Of a stretch of DNA of 64,000 nucleotides, positions 43,947 to 54,400 are shown in pieces; positions within the stretch are counted from its first letter, which is position 1; each line of letters opens with the position of its first letter. This DNA comes from Bolinopsis microptera (lineage: Eukaryota; Ctenophora; Tentaculata; Lobata; Bolinopsidae): NCBI RefSeq assembly GCF_026151205.1, contig NC_087074.1:16441962-16505961 (forward strand). Direction: 5' to 3'. The position numbers and the translations under genes are program-made. The notes beneath the pieces are model-generated. The model was not told where the DNA came from and did no database searches. It saw only the letters and a list, made by a program, of their open reading frames with translations.

Positions 43947-44684
43947 TCACTGATTACCCCCGCCACACAGCACCAGCACATAAGAGAACAGCATTATGAT
44001 ATCCACGTACAAGTTGAGTGCAGCAAACACATACTCCTCCGGATCCAGCTGCACTGTTTTACCTGACATCATTATCTGTGTGTCCACCACTATGTATATA
44101 CTGATCAGACAGGCTCCTAGGGTAGCGTACACTAGGTAGAGTACTCTGGAGTGGAGGAGCACCACCAAGATTACAAATACCAGGAGGGAGATGCTCACAC
44201 AGAACAGAATTCCTGTTAGAATTGTGAAGTCGTACTTTGTCTGGAACGCGAATATGGTGAGTGCGATGACGATGCCAAGAGTAGTTGCTATGGCGACGAG
44301 GACGATGAATGGTTTAGAGTAGCTAGCTGTGATACCCAGAGCGAATGAGAATATAAGAGTCATTACAACCAGGAATATAGCGTTCTGAGGGTAAGATCTC
44401 CTCAGAGACTCATTACATATCAGAACTATCATGAGGACAATAGCTGATAACCACAGAACTACAAACACTAACAGAGCCACTCTGGTCTGGCCCCAGGTTC
44501 TCAACACAGGTATTGTGGTGAAGGCTATGATAACAGTGAATGTTAACGTTAACATGGCTATAAGGATAGCATATACCTTGCGGATAAAGCCCCTCCTGAC
44601 ACTTTGGTCATCAAAAGCAGTTGAGGCACCGGAGATAACCAAGTTACTCTCCTCATCGTAGTGTCCCCCCTGCAACTGTGTCAT
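43947..44684 (-). CDS. Lifeguard/TMBIM (Bax inhibitor-1 superfamily) membrane protein
   Basis: A single-exon 245-codon gene. A short hydrophilic N-terminus contains 'FDDQSVRRGFIRKVY', the signature before TM1 in Lifeguard proteins (FAIM2/GRINA group). About seven membrane segments follow, with the family phrases 'YPQNAIFLVVMTLIFSFALG', 'QTKYDFT' and 'DTQIMMSGK', and the C-terminal 'LDPEEYVFAALNLYVDII'. The family forms ER/Golgi/plasma-membrane Ca2+ leak channels that dampen apoptosis. The start chosen is the first in-frame ATG and leaves a typical short N-tail, shorter than the Pro-rich tail of GRINA. No introns, in contrast to its neighbours, so a retro-copied origin is possible. A satellite abuts the stop codon. 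Confidence 0.93.
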   Translation of the reverse strand: MTQLQGGHYDEESNLVISGASTAFDDQSVRRGFIRKVYAILIAMLTLTFTVIIAFTTIPVLRTWGQTRVALLVFVVLWLSAIVLMIVLICNESLRRSYPQNAIFLVVMTLIFSFALGITASYSKPFIVLVAIATTLGIVIALTIFAFQTKYDFTILTGILFCVSISLLVFVILVVLLHSRVLYLVYATLGACLISIYIVVDTQIMMSGKTVQLDPEEYVFAALNLYVDIIMLFSYVLVLCGGGNQ

Positions 44685-44734
44685 GTGGTCATGTGTGGAA
44701 CATGTGTGGGACTAGCTTAGGGGGAGGGAGTATT

Positions 44735-44832
44735 GTTAGAATGTCAACATTGTTAGAATGTTAACTATGTTAGAATGTTAACTATGTTATCGTTAGAATG
44801 TTAACATTGTTATCGTTAGAATGTTAACAACT
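44735..44832. repeat. Short minisatellite upstream of the Lifeguard gene
   Basis: Five copies of gttagaatgttaac, separated by a variable ta(tc) spacer. It lies just 5' of the Lifeguard coding region, in its likely promoter or 5' UTR. Confidence 0.75.
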
Positions 44833-44961
44833 TTAAGAAAAGGACGAAGGCGGCAATACTGTTGAATAACTTTTCAAATGTTTCAAGTTTGAATTTTGAC
44901 AACAATTGGAACAGTTCCTGATAAACAAAGAATAAGTATTTTGATAAATTGTTGAGTTTCA

Positions 44962-45898
44962 CTCAGGGATCGACCGGGGACGAAATTTAGCCGGGGCCGG
45001 GACAAAGTTGAATCAGCCGGGGCCGGGATTAACCGGGATTTTGAAATGTTGCCAAGGCCGGGCCGGGATTGGCTAAAATATGCCGGGGCCGGGATTTTTT
45101 AGTCTAATTTTGAAAATTTTTGAAAGTTTTCGGAAACTCGTATCAATGTGAGCTAGCTTCAAGGTCAACCTAGAAGGCAGCTACACAATATTTAAAGGAT
45201 GAGGAACGATTATTTCTCTTTAATAGTTGAATGTAACTCAGAAAGGCTTTCTTGTAGCCGGACATAGATATTTCGGACACTGAAGGCTTCAGTGTCCGAA
45301 ATATCTATGTCCGGCTACAAGAAAGCCTTTCTGAGTCTGAAGCTGACACCGGAAACGAGTAGTCATCTGTGATCTGATGACTATCATCATCATCGGCATT
45401 GAGTCGGCCTCACTCTCTACTGTTTTTTGCTCTTGAACTAAATTGTTTGACGTTTGTACTAACTTATATGAAAGAAAACGGTACACGAACACATGACTTT
45501 ACTCGAACTTTTTAATCAACCTCGAACTTTTTAATCAACATTAATATTTTACATTCTTTGTAAATTCAAAGTTGAAATTTTCTGAATATCAACTGGAATG
45601 ATGTCACGCCATGTATTTATATTTTTCACTCGATCTCATGTTACGAAAATTTTTGTGTTTAATTTAAGTCAAAAAATCAAGATAAATTCTGATAATCTAT
45701 CGGTTTCAATTGAGGCAGAAAATACGAGAAATCCCGGCAAAATCCCGGCACAAAATTGACAAAAAGCCGGAGGCCGGGATTGGGGGCCTCTGGCCGGGGC
45801 CGGGATTTTGAAAATTGTTTTGCCGGGGCCGGGGCCGGGGAAAAAGCACAAATCCCGGCCGTATCCGGGGCCGGGGCCGGGATCCCGGTCGATCACTG
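44962..45898. mobile_element. Foldback-like element rich in CCGGGGCCGGG with a central palindrome
   Basis: It begins with gatcgaccgggg and ends with ccggtcgatc, both ends carrying multiple CCGGGGCCGGGAT phrases in inverted orientation. The AT-rich middle contains a perfect 101-bp palindrome (45236-45336: 50-bp arms, one central base). No transposase frame. A clean target duplication was not identified; both flanks share tttcact nearby. Confidence 0.65.
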
Positions 45899-46254
45899 GA
45901 CTTTCACTGCAGAAATATTCAGTTTTTGTGAGTAGTCAATAAAATTCATCTTCGTTGGGAAATAAGAAAATAAAATTGAATTAAAATTACTGAACATACT
46001 AAAAATTAAAATTTTCAAAATACATATTTTACAAATGTTTGATAGGTACTGCAGCAATAACTTGGGCGGACGTAGTCTCAATATGTTAATATGAAGGTAG
46101 TTCAGGTGCCCCAAAACCAAACGAAAAACTGTGGTCAAATGCAAATAATTTATGATAGAACCGAAAATTACACGAATTGAGTTTAAATTAAAATTATCAA
46201 ACTAATGGTAAACTTTTCTAACTAATTAAGAGAACACCAAACTTGTACACAAAG

Positions 46255-49200
46255 TTACGGTTTGACTTTGAAGTTAGTGTAGAGAAGGAAGGACTCTTCT
46301 GGCCCTGGTATCGCCAACTCAAGAGAATCTTCGGGTCCAATAGATACTGAAACAGAAACTGTGATTAAGAAACTGCAACAGAAACTGTGATTAAGAGACT
46401 GAAACAGAAATTGTAATTAAGAGGTCTACCAACGCGACGACCAACATGTCAAAGTGAACTATATTCTCAACTATTAAAATTGTACTGAACTCTGAAGTGC
46501 TGACATGTTGCAAGAAAACTAGGTAAATAAGAAGGGGATCATGAGAATAAGAACACATTTACACCTTCTTATCTCGTCATCTGCCCGTTAAGATAACCAA
46601 ATACAGTAAAACCTCGATTTACCGCGGAGTTTGGGGAAAGGTAGAAGGCACGGTAAATCGGGGTTTTGATTGTGATGATTGTTTACATTTATAAATGAAC
46701 ATATAAATATGTTCATTTCAATCTAGGAAATGGCCGCAGTAAATCAGGGTTTGCAGTAAATCGGGGCGCGGTAAATCAGGGTTTGCAGTAAATCGGGGCG
46801 CGGTAAATCAGGGTTTCACTGTACAGCTCTGATGACAGAAGACTAACCGATATCACCAGGTTGCATGGTGTAGATATTAGGTTTATTCTGAGGACAGTCC
46901 AGGTCCCTGACAGTGATGGTGGAAGTGCCTATCACTTGTGCTAACCACGTGAAACCGTACTCTTGGTCACGCTGTCCGTCCTGATCGTACAGTCTTACCT
47001 AAGGGTAATGTAGAATAGTAAAATGTAATCTTTTTCACTTTCACTTTCACTTTCACTTTCACCTTTAATTTATTTTCACTGAGAGAAATGGGAAATTACG
47101 AAAATCACAACATAGTTGTTTTTCTTGAAGCGAAATCTCAAATAGCGGTCCGTCATAAATAACTTTGTGGACTTACAGTTACTTTGGCTGAAGTACCCTT
47201 CGGTATACCCTTGGCGGTAATGGCTTTTACACTTTGCAGTGATTCAATGTGGGGATCTAGGAAGATGGGTCGCTTGGTCAGACCTCTCAGAATCTTGTTA
47301 CTTGGTCTTGTGCACCCGTCCCTGGCAACAGTTCGGTGAGTACATGTGAAAACATTATAACATTATAACATTATAACATTATAACATTATAACATTATAA
47401 CATTATAACATTACCAATAATTGTCAAATGTTGAATTATTTATTGTCAAAAATAAAAATGATCTAACTAAAGAAGTCTTACTAAAATTTAGTTTAAATAT
47501 CGAGAAGGTAATATTTAATCAAGTCGTTATTCAATATTATATCAATAAAACACTCACATAAAGATGAGATGAAGGGGGGTTCCATCTTCCTTGGCAAGTT
47601 GCCCATCTATAAGAGCCCTGAGGGGGTCACGCGAACAGTCAGGTCCGGCCTGAGCATCACCCATGTAGTTCACACACGGGTAGTTCTTATCCGGGTTAAC
47701 TGATAATATCTGGAATGGAGAAAAAAGGTTGTGATTACGAAATTTTGATACGTGTTAGGATGGATGAAGCAAAATACTTTGCCAAGTACATAATTTAATT
47801 TAACTTTGCCGTGTACATAATTCAATTTTTCACGACCGAAAGAGTAAGCTTAAAGTCTTTGATTGTCATTTAAAATTAAAGAAGGCTCAAATTCCCTGTA
47901 CTGTTCAATTTGTGCACCTCAGAGGCCACAGAACTGACCGACTCATTGAAGTTCCTAAGAACAAACACCTCCTATCTAGCTATCTCTGTTTCACAGTTGA
48001 ATGATACCAATAAACAGATGGCTACATCATGTGAAGTGTGAACATCATAGATACCTCTCATAAACTCACAGTGGGCACAGTAAATATATTTTATTGTGTT
48101 GAAACAGGTTCCTGGTTCATTATTAGTATTTTAGAGATAAATACCACAGATACAAACGCTAGATTTAGTTTGGTGCTGCATATCCAGGAGCTCCCAACCG
48201 GAAATGCGCTAACAAGATCAGTAAACTCTTAAACAATGCCCTCCATAACAACTATCAAATTAGAGAAGCATAACCGGAACCTTCTTCCTTATAAAGGTAA
48301 CAACTTTGCCACTTCTCCTCATCAAACCACATCTTCATTACTTCTCATTGCATTTGTTAGAGATGAAGCTGTTTTGCCTGATACTCCTGGTGTGTTTGTC
48401 TGGAGTCTCCTCATTCGGACTCGGTTATGAGGAGGATGAGGGAAGTCTCCAGGGTTGTGCGTGTGAAGGTGCAACTGAGCCTGCTGATAAACTTCAGTGC
48501 TGTTGGAGTCTTTCTAGAATCATCAGAACTCTTCGCCGAGAAAGTAAGTTTCTAGATTTAAAGTATTAGATTTTAAACAATCGGAGACATAAAAGATTGG
48601 TCATTCCATCGCTTTAAAGATTTTCCATGAAATCTCCTAGATAAAGAATTCACATTTCACACAGTTTGACATTAATCTATTATCAGGCCTTCATTTCGTC
48701 TGCACTGCAACTGTAGTGGACCTATTAGCCTACCTCGGACTTAGAAACAAGTACTCGTACAGATACAAAGTATATAAAGCTCAGAGATACATCTGCAAAG
48801 ATTTTATACCAACAACAGCTCCCCCAACATTACCACCGACTACACCCCCTGCACCAACAACAACACCTCCAGCTCCTACAACGACCCCTCCTGCACCAAC
48901 AACAACACCTCCAGCTCCTACAACTACCCCTCCTGCACCAACAACAACACCTCCGAAACCAACTACCACTCCACCAACGCTGCGACCTGAGACGACCACC
49001 CCACCCCAACCCACTACCACTACTGTCCCAACAACTCAACCTCCCACTCCGACCAAACCTACTCCTTTCTTATTATAAAACACAGTTTTAAGATAAAGAT
49101 GGTAAAATTTCCGGCAATTCAACAACTTTGTTTTATTTTGTCTCACAAAATTATTATTTTTCGCCCCTTTAACTCTCTAGAAAATAACCAGTTAGAATAT

Positions 49201-50805
49201 TCTGCTGGGATCCGTTTAAGCCCCCCCCCCCCCCCCCCCTCTTATAAGCCCCCGGCCCCTATAGGATTAGTACACTAGGTTTAAGCCCCCACCCCCCCCC
49301 CCCCCCCCCAGGATTAGTACACTAAATTTAAGCTCCCCCTGCCCCCTTCCATATAATATTAGTACACTAAGTTAAAGCCCCCCCCCCTTTCCCTATAAGA
49401 TTAGTACACTAAGTTAAAGCCCCCGGCCCCTATAGGATTAGTACACTAAGTTAAAGCCCCCCCCCCCCCCCCCCTATAGGATTAGTACACTATGTTAAAA
49501 CCTCCCCCCCTATAGGATTAGTAAGAAGTAGTGACTAACCTTGTGAAGGTCGTCCAGTGTGAAGTTAGCCCTGATACTCCAACCCTCTTGTGCTTCATTG
49601 AGAACGAGAGGCAAAGGGAACTTCTTACTGTTAAATATACCTGAGAAATACCATGATCACGTGACCCGGGATTTAGAAGTTAAAAGATAACAATAGATAA
49701 TAAGTTATTTTAAATGCTTGTGTAGCAGCTGTTCTCAATGATGTATTTTACAAAACTTACCATTGTAAGAGGAAGCATAAGAATGCTGTGTATTTTACAA
49801 AACTTACCATTGTAAGAGGAAGCTGTGTATTTTACAAAACTTACCAGTGTAAGAGGAAGCTGTGTATTTTACAAAACTTACCAGTGTAAGAGGAAGCTGT
49901 GTATTTTACAAAACTCACCAGTGTAAGAGGAAGCTGTGTATTTTACAAAACTTACCAGTGTAAGAGGAAGCTGTGTATTTTACTAAACTTACCAGTGTAA
50001 GAGGAAGCTGTGTATTTTACAAAACTCACCAGTGTAAGAGGAAGCTGTGTATTTTACAAAACTTACCAGTGTAAGAGGAAGCTGTGTATTTTACTAAACT
50101 TACCAGTGTAAGAGGAAGCATAAGAAAATGTAAGTTCTCTGGCAGCGTTCTCACAATCAATCTCTGGAGCATCATTAGGGTGAGTGAAGAAGTAGTAAGG
50201 GTTGTCAAGGTAACACTCTCGATTGAATAACACATTCCAATCAAACCAACCAAGACACTGAAAAACTTGTCATTAAATACTTATGTCAATTATATCTTTA
50301 AACTTATAATTTAAAATACACCCTATCCAACGACACCCTATCCAACAACAGATTGAAACTTCAAGCAACAACTCACACTAAGCTGCCAGTGTCTCAGCAG
50401 GGCAGACATCTCAAACTGCCAGGGCTGATAATCCTGGTACCCCCTCCTGGCCCTGAACTCGTTCACCACCACGAACCCCAACAAGCCCAACACCACCACC
50501 AACACCACCACTCTCAGCTTGTTCCTCCTCAGCAGCTCTATTGTTCTCTGTATAGTGTCTAGGATAATGGTCTCCAGAGGGATGTCCTGAGCTAGGAACA
50601 GGGAGATCAGTTCGTCCTGGCGGTCACGTGATATTCCGGATAACTCAGATTGTTGGAGGAAATCTTCAAATCCTTCCTTTGTGTATACTAGTTCAGGTGG
50701 GGAGTTGTTGGTGTTACCAGCGTTACCAGCGTTACCAGCGTTACCAGGGTTACCAGCTAGGCTGTCCTCAGGTTCATCATCAGAGGTAGTATATGGCTCT
50801 GACAT
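46255..50805 (-). CDS. Type II single-pass membrane protein of unknown function
   Basis: Seven exons on the - strand: 50805-50377, 50257-50104, 49640-49540, 47709-47558, 47321-47177, 46998-46848, 46346-46255. Total 1224 bp, 407 aa, phases all consistent. Residues 1-100 are cytosolic, acidic, with a GNA repeat and a helical segment ('FEDFLQQSELSG'). One membrane helix follows at about residues 100-118 ('VVVLVVVLGLLGFVVV') after a basic flank (RRNKLR), predicting a lumenal or extracellular C-part. That part has paired Cys and motifs 'DWNVLFNRECYLDNPYY', 'DCENAARELTF' and 'IYTMQPGDI'. 'QPGDI' is reminiscent of cupin/JmjC folds, but iron ligands were not seen. I do not recognise the family. Intron 2 begins with a splice-donor minisatellite, intron 3 hosts an antisense gene and intron 6 a pogo-like MITE. 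Confidence 0.8.
46604..46821. mobile_element. pogo/Tigger-type MITE, TA target
   Basis: Ends CAGTAAAACCTCGATTTACC and, inverted, GGTAAATCAGGGTTTCACTG, flanked by TA at 46602-46603 and 46822-46823. The CAGT.AAACC start is typical of pogo-type Tc1/mariner ends. It contains internal repeats of ggtaaatcagggtttgca. It lies in intron 6 of the membrane protein gene, 24 bp from the splice donor. Confidence 0.85.
47034..47068. repeat. TTTCAC microsatellite
   Basis: Five copies of the hexamer tttcac in intron 5 of the membrane protein gene, near the exon 6 acceptor. Confidence 0.8.
47350..47413. repeat. 8-bp cattataa tandem repeat
   Basis: Seven to eight copies of cattataa, in intron 4 (sense strand -), directly upstream of the exon 5 acceptor. 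Confidence 0.85.
48363..49078 (+). CDS. Small secreted protein with mucin-like Thr/Pro repeat, nested gene
   Basis: Two exons, 48363-48543 and 48687-49078, joined at a phase-1 GT-AG intron, 190 aa. The N-terminus is a clear signal peptide ('MKLFCLILLVCLSGVSSFG'). A short Cys-containing domain follows ('GCACEGATEPADKLQCCW') and a segment with 'FVCTATVVDLLAYLGL' and 'QRYICKDF'. The C-terminal ~85 residues are tandem PAPTTTPP units, a likely O-glycosylated stalk. The gene lies wholly within intron 3 of the membrane protein gene on the opposite strand. No family recognised. It could be a secreted cell-surface, mucus or defence-type product, but nothing in the sequence decides this. The two frames antisense to the repeat are shadows. 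Confidence 0.75.
49215..49527. repeat. C-run minisatellite
   Basis: Five to six degenerate units of about 60 bp: a long C run, then tataggattagtacactaagtta. It lies in intron 3 of the membrane protein gene and ends just 12 bp from the exon 3 donor region. Confidence 0.8.
49750..50120 (-). repeat. 37-bp minisatellite made of exon end plus splice donor
   Basis: Ten head-to-tail copies. Read on the - strand, each unit contains the last 16 bases of exon 2 (GCTTCCTCTTACACTG) followed by GTAAGT (eight copies) or GTGAGT (two copies) and about 15 bp of intron. The first copy is the real exon 2 end at 50104. The array fills the start of intron 2. The most distal copy even repeats more of the exon (gcataagaat on the + strand). 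Confidence 0.93.
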
Positions 50806-51465
50806 GGCTATGGTATTCTATAGTTAATAAAACTACGTCTTGTTGATAATCTATAACTGGTGGAAAATTAGAACTTAATTAAATTTACTGTTGACAAGAA
50901 AACTGTTTGCAGGATACGATAAAGCAAGTTCACATTTTACAAATTCAGTAAAACTCTGATTGTATCATGATTTAAATAAAAATAAGCCGCAGCACGCTGC
51001 ACTGAAAATTTAATTATTATATATCAGTCATTCTGACTTGAAAACAAAGATTTATGCCAACTCGCATTTGAACAGGAAAAATACAGATATTTCAGAATAT
51101 CTGAAAATAATATAATTCATTCGTACAACCTTTTAAGTTCAACCATGAACATGATCATATTACTGCTTTCAATAGATTAATAAAATATAACTCTAATAGT
51201 ATGAATAAAAATGTGCATAATTAATTGTTCACACCACAGCTGTTCGTGTAAGATTATCTTTTTATTTTAATATTTTTAAGTTTGCATCTTTAATTGCTGC
51301 TTTTCATATGACCAAATTCTGTCAATAATATAAAATAAATAAAATCGTAAGCACATAAATTTAGCATTGATGACGGAAAATGAAAGCTCACAACTCCAAC
51401 ACAGTACACACACATATAATATTGATTAATTAACTTATCAATTACTTAATTCTAGTTTATATTGT
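50806..51465. other. Space between the membrane protein gene 5' end and hnRNP Q/R 3' end
   Basis: 660 bp of AT-rich DNA, no gene recognised. It should hold the membrane protein promoter and the hnRNP Q/R poly(A) signal. Confidence 0.4.
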
Positions 51466-54400
51466 CTACCACCAGTTGCCTCCAGCGTTACCGCCCACCT
51501 GGTCCGCTACGTTAGGATCCAACCACTTCTCTTCCGCTTTTCTCTCCTCATTTGGTTTCCTTCTTTTCGTCATCCACACCCCTGAACCTCCTCCCCTGAT
51601 CACAGTAATTATAGTTATAATTACTATTAATTAGCGCTCAGTATTTATTTACCCTAATTATCTTTTAACATAAATCTGATCAGTAAAAGTAAATCCAGCT
51701 TAAATATTGGCGGTTATGAGGCCGAGGAAAATACAAACAGACAAACAGACTGAAAGACACAAGCTCCCAGGTGACAAGCAATAACGCACCTGCCTCTACC
51801 AGCCCCGCTGTAGTTGTCATAGTAACCACCACCACCTCCTCCGTACATATCGTACCCGTAGTCGTACCCGTCCATATCACCCCCACCGTACGTAGGGTCC
51901 CCGTAGTAATCAAAGTTGGGATAGTAACCACCGCCTCCCCGACCTCCTCGGTAACCACCACGACCTCCACGTGATTTCCTCTTTTTGGCGGGAAGTCTCG
52001 GCTTGGCAAACGATATTTCAATCTGGTAAAGTAGGACGTGAGGAAATGAATATTTTGCCTTAATCCAATGTCAGGGCATATAATCAGATATATCTTTAGT
52101 CAACTGAAATCAATAACTCTAGTACTAAGCAGATGTTAAATAACCTCTGCTCCATTTAGTGTTTTTTCAGCGGTCTCCTTCGCCTTCACAGCCTCCTCCC
52201 TAGTGCTAAGATGCACAAACGCGTAGTCCCTTATCTTCTGAACCTTCTCCACTGTTCCAAACTCTCCAAACTTCTCTTTGATCATCTCCTCTGTTGTTTC
52301 ATCTGTTACGGGGGCTATGTGCAGAGACTTGACCTGGTGAGAATATTCATCACTTTTATGGTTAATTAACTGCAGTAAATTCACACATAACAAAGTTAAA
52401 CCCCCGGCGCTAGCACTCAACTATATTTAGTACAGAAAATATTGGGTATAATCAAAATATAACTTACACGTGTTATTAATAATGACCATTTTAGTACAGT
52501 AGTACTAAATTACAGTGCACAGGTAAACCACTTTACTCCAGGTAATAACAATTTCACTACAACATGTTAAGATATTACGCGACTATTGCTACCCAGTAGG
52601 TACTAACTATTGCTACCCAGTAGGTACTAACTATTGCTACCCAGTAGGTACTAACTATTGCTACCCAGTAGGTACTAACTACTGCTACCCAGTAGGTACT
52701 AACTATTGCTACCCAGTAGGTACTAACTATTGCTACCCAGTAGGTACTAACTATTGCTACCCAGTAGGTACTAACTACTGCTACCCAGTAGGTACTAACT
52801 ATTGCTACCCAGTAGGTACTAACTATTGCTACCCAGTAGGTACTAACTATTGCTACCCAGTAGGTACTAACTATTGCTACCCAGTAGGTACTAACTATTG
52901 CTACCCAGTAGGTACTAACTATTGCTACCCAGTAGGTACTAACTATTGCTACCCAGTAGGTACTAACTATTGCTACCCAGTAGGTACTAACCGAATCAGG
53001 ATCCGGCTCACTGTACCCTTGTTGAACATCAGCCCAGTCCACATTACGAATTTGTCTCCCAAAAAGAATCTTACGGTCGGTTGCACACTGACGTCTTATG
53101 TCTACAGCTGTCTTGTGATCGGCAAAATCAACAAACGCATACCCTGTACGAGTGGAGTGTTATATTTTTACAACATTTACCTGCTTTTTATAACTTATAA
53201 CTTAACTTTAAAACTTAACTTTGACATGCTTTATAACTTTTATACGTGAAATAAGGGGTCATTTATTTCAGATATCAGATCGAGATTGGTAAAATAATCC
53301 AGTGATGTCTGAAATTGAATGAAATTATGATTATAAAACATGGTTACTTTGAAAAAATATTATGATAACGACTCGACAATTATCATAAAAGTAAAATTAA
53401 ATTCTGTCAGTGATTCGCGATGTCCAGTATCCATTTCAATTGCAAAACTCAGAAGAGTAATGAGGGGAGGCAAAGGTGCAAACATTGATAAACTCCACAG
53501 TTTCAAACAACCAACAATCCCACAAACCAACCCTTGCCTCTAAAGAATCACGAGGAAGTGTTTGCAATTTTATGGATCACCTGGTCGCAAATATGAAAGT
53601 TTGGTTACTATGACAACTCTTGAAATTTGGCTAAGTAGAGTGGGTAGTAGAGGGCAGGTGTTCTGAAATCTCACGAGCATATCATCAGATAGTTTGATAA
53701 AGGAGTAATGTTTACTTTAGTACCCTTCTCTTCTCAGCGAAATTTTAGACTTAAATATTTCAGATTATACCTATGATGTGTATTCTACTCTTTGTACCAA
53801 ATTACGCCCCACACTCAGAGAAGCTGCTGAAAATGCTTTTCTTTAGACCTCGAATCTTCTTGAAGACGTCCATATGGGGACTCTTATCGTTGACCTGTTC
53901 ATTTTCATACAACATCAGGATTTATGGTTGTACTTCACAAAAATTTAATTGAATAGCAAGAGAAATAATCAGGGATTCTTGAAAGCCATGCTTGACTATT
54001 ATGATCATTACATTGTATAACCATGAAATTTGAGTCGTTGCCATCGGACATAACAACATTGGGCAAGATGGTGTCCGGTTACAGGTTACGATTATGCACA
54101 TTTCATATGCACAATATTGTTATAATAGTATTAAATTGTAACTTTTATGGGGGCTGAAAGAACACGATAAGGGGTCGTTCACACTTTACATATTACGTTA
54201 TTTTTGGCCAAACTCCCCCCTCCGTTATCAGTTTTATACATATTAGCTATTGTGTTAAAATTGCACTAGCGTAATGATTTAGCAACCCCACTCTCCCCCT
54301 GGTCTCAGTGATATATGAACGACCCCTAAAATAATATTAACATTGAAAATTATGAAAGTAAACTTATTAGTTAATCTTCGATATAATTGTTTACTATAGA

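Noticed and set aside
44962-45898. CCGG-rich blocks as a CpG island promoter
   Set aside because: The blocks are inverted repeats of one motif at both ends of a foldback element rather than a broad GC-rich region.
48781-49039. Gly/Val-rich and Cys/Trp-rich frames antisense to the secreted gene
   Set aside because: Shadows of the Thr/Pro repeat on the coding strand.
52575-53042. Open frame of repeated VSTYWVAI as a protein gene
   Set aside because: It is exon 4 of hnRNP Q/R running into intronic minisatellite; the donor at the junction is clear and the repeat is intron.
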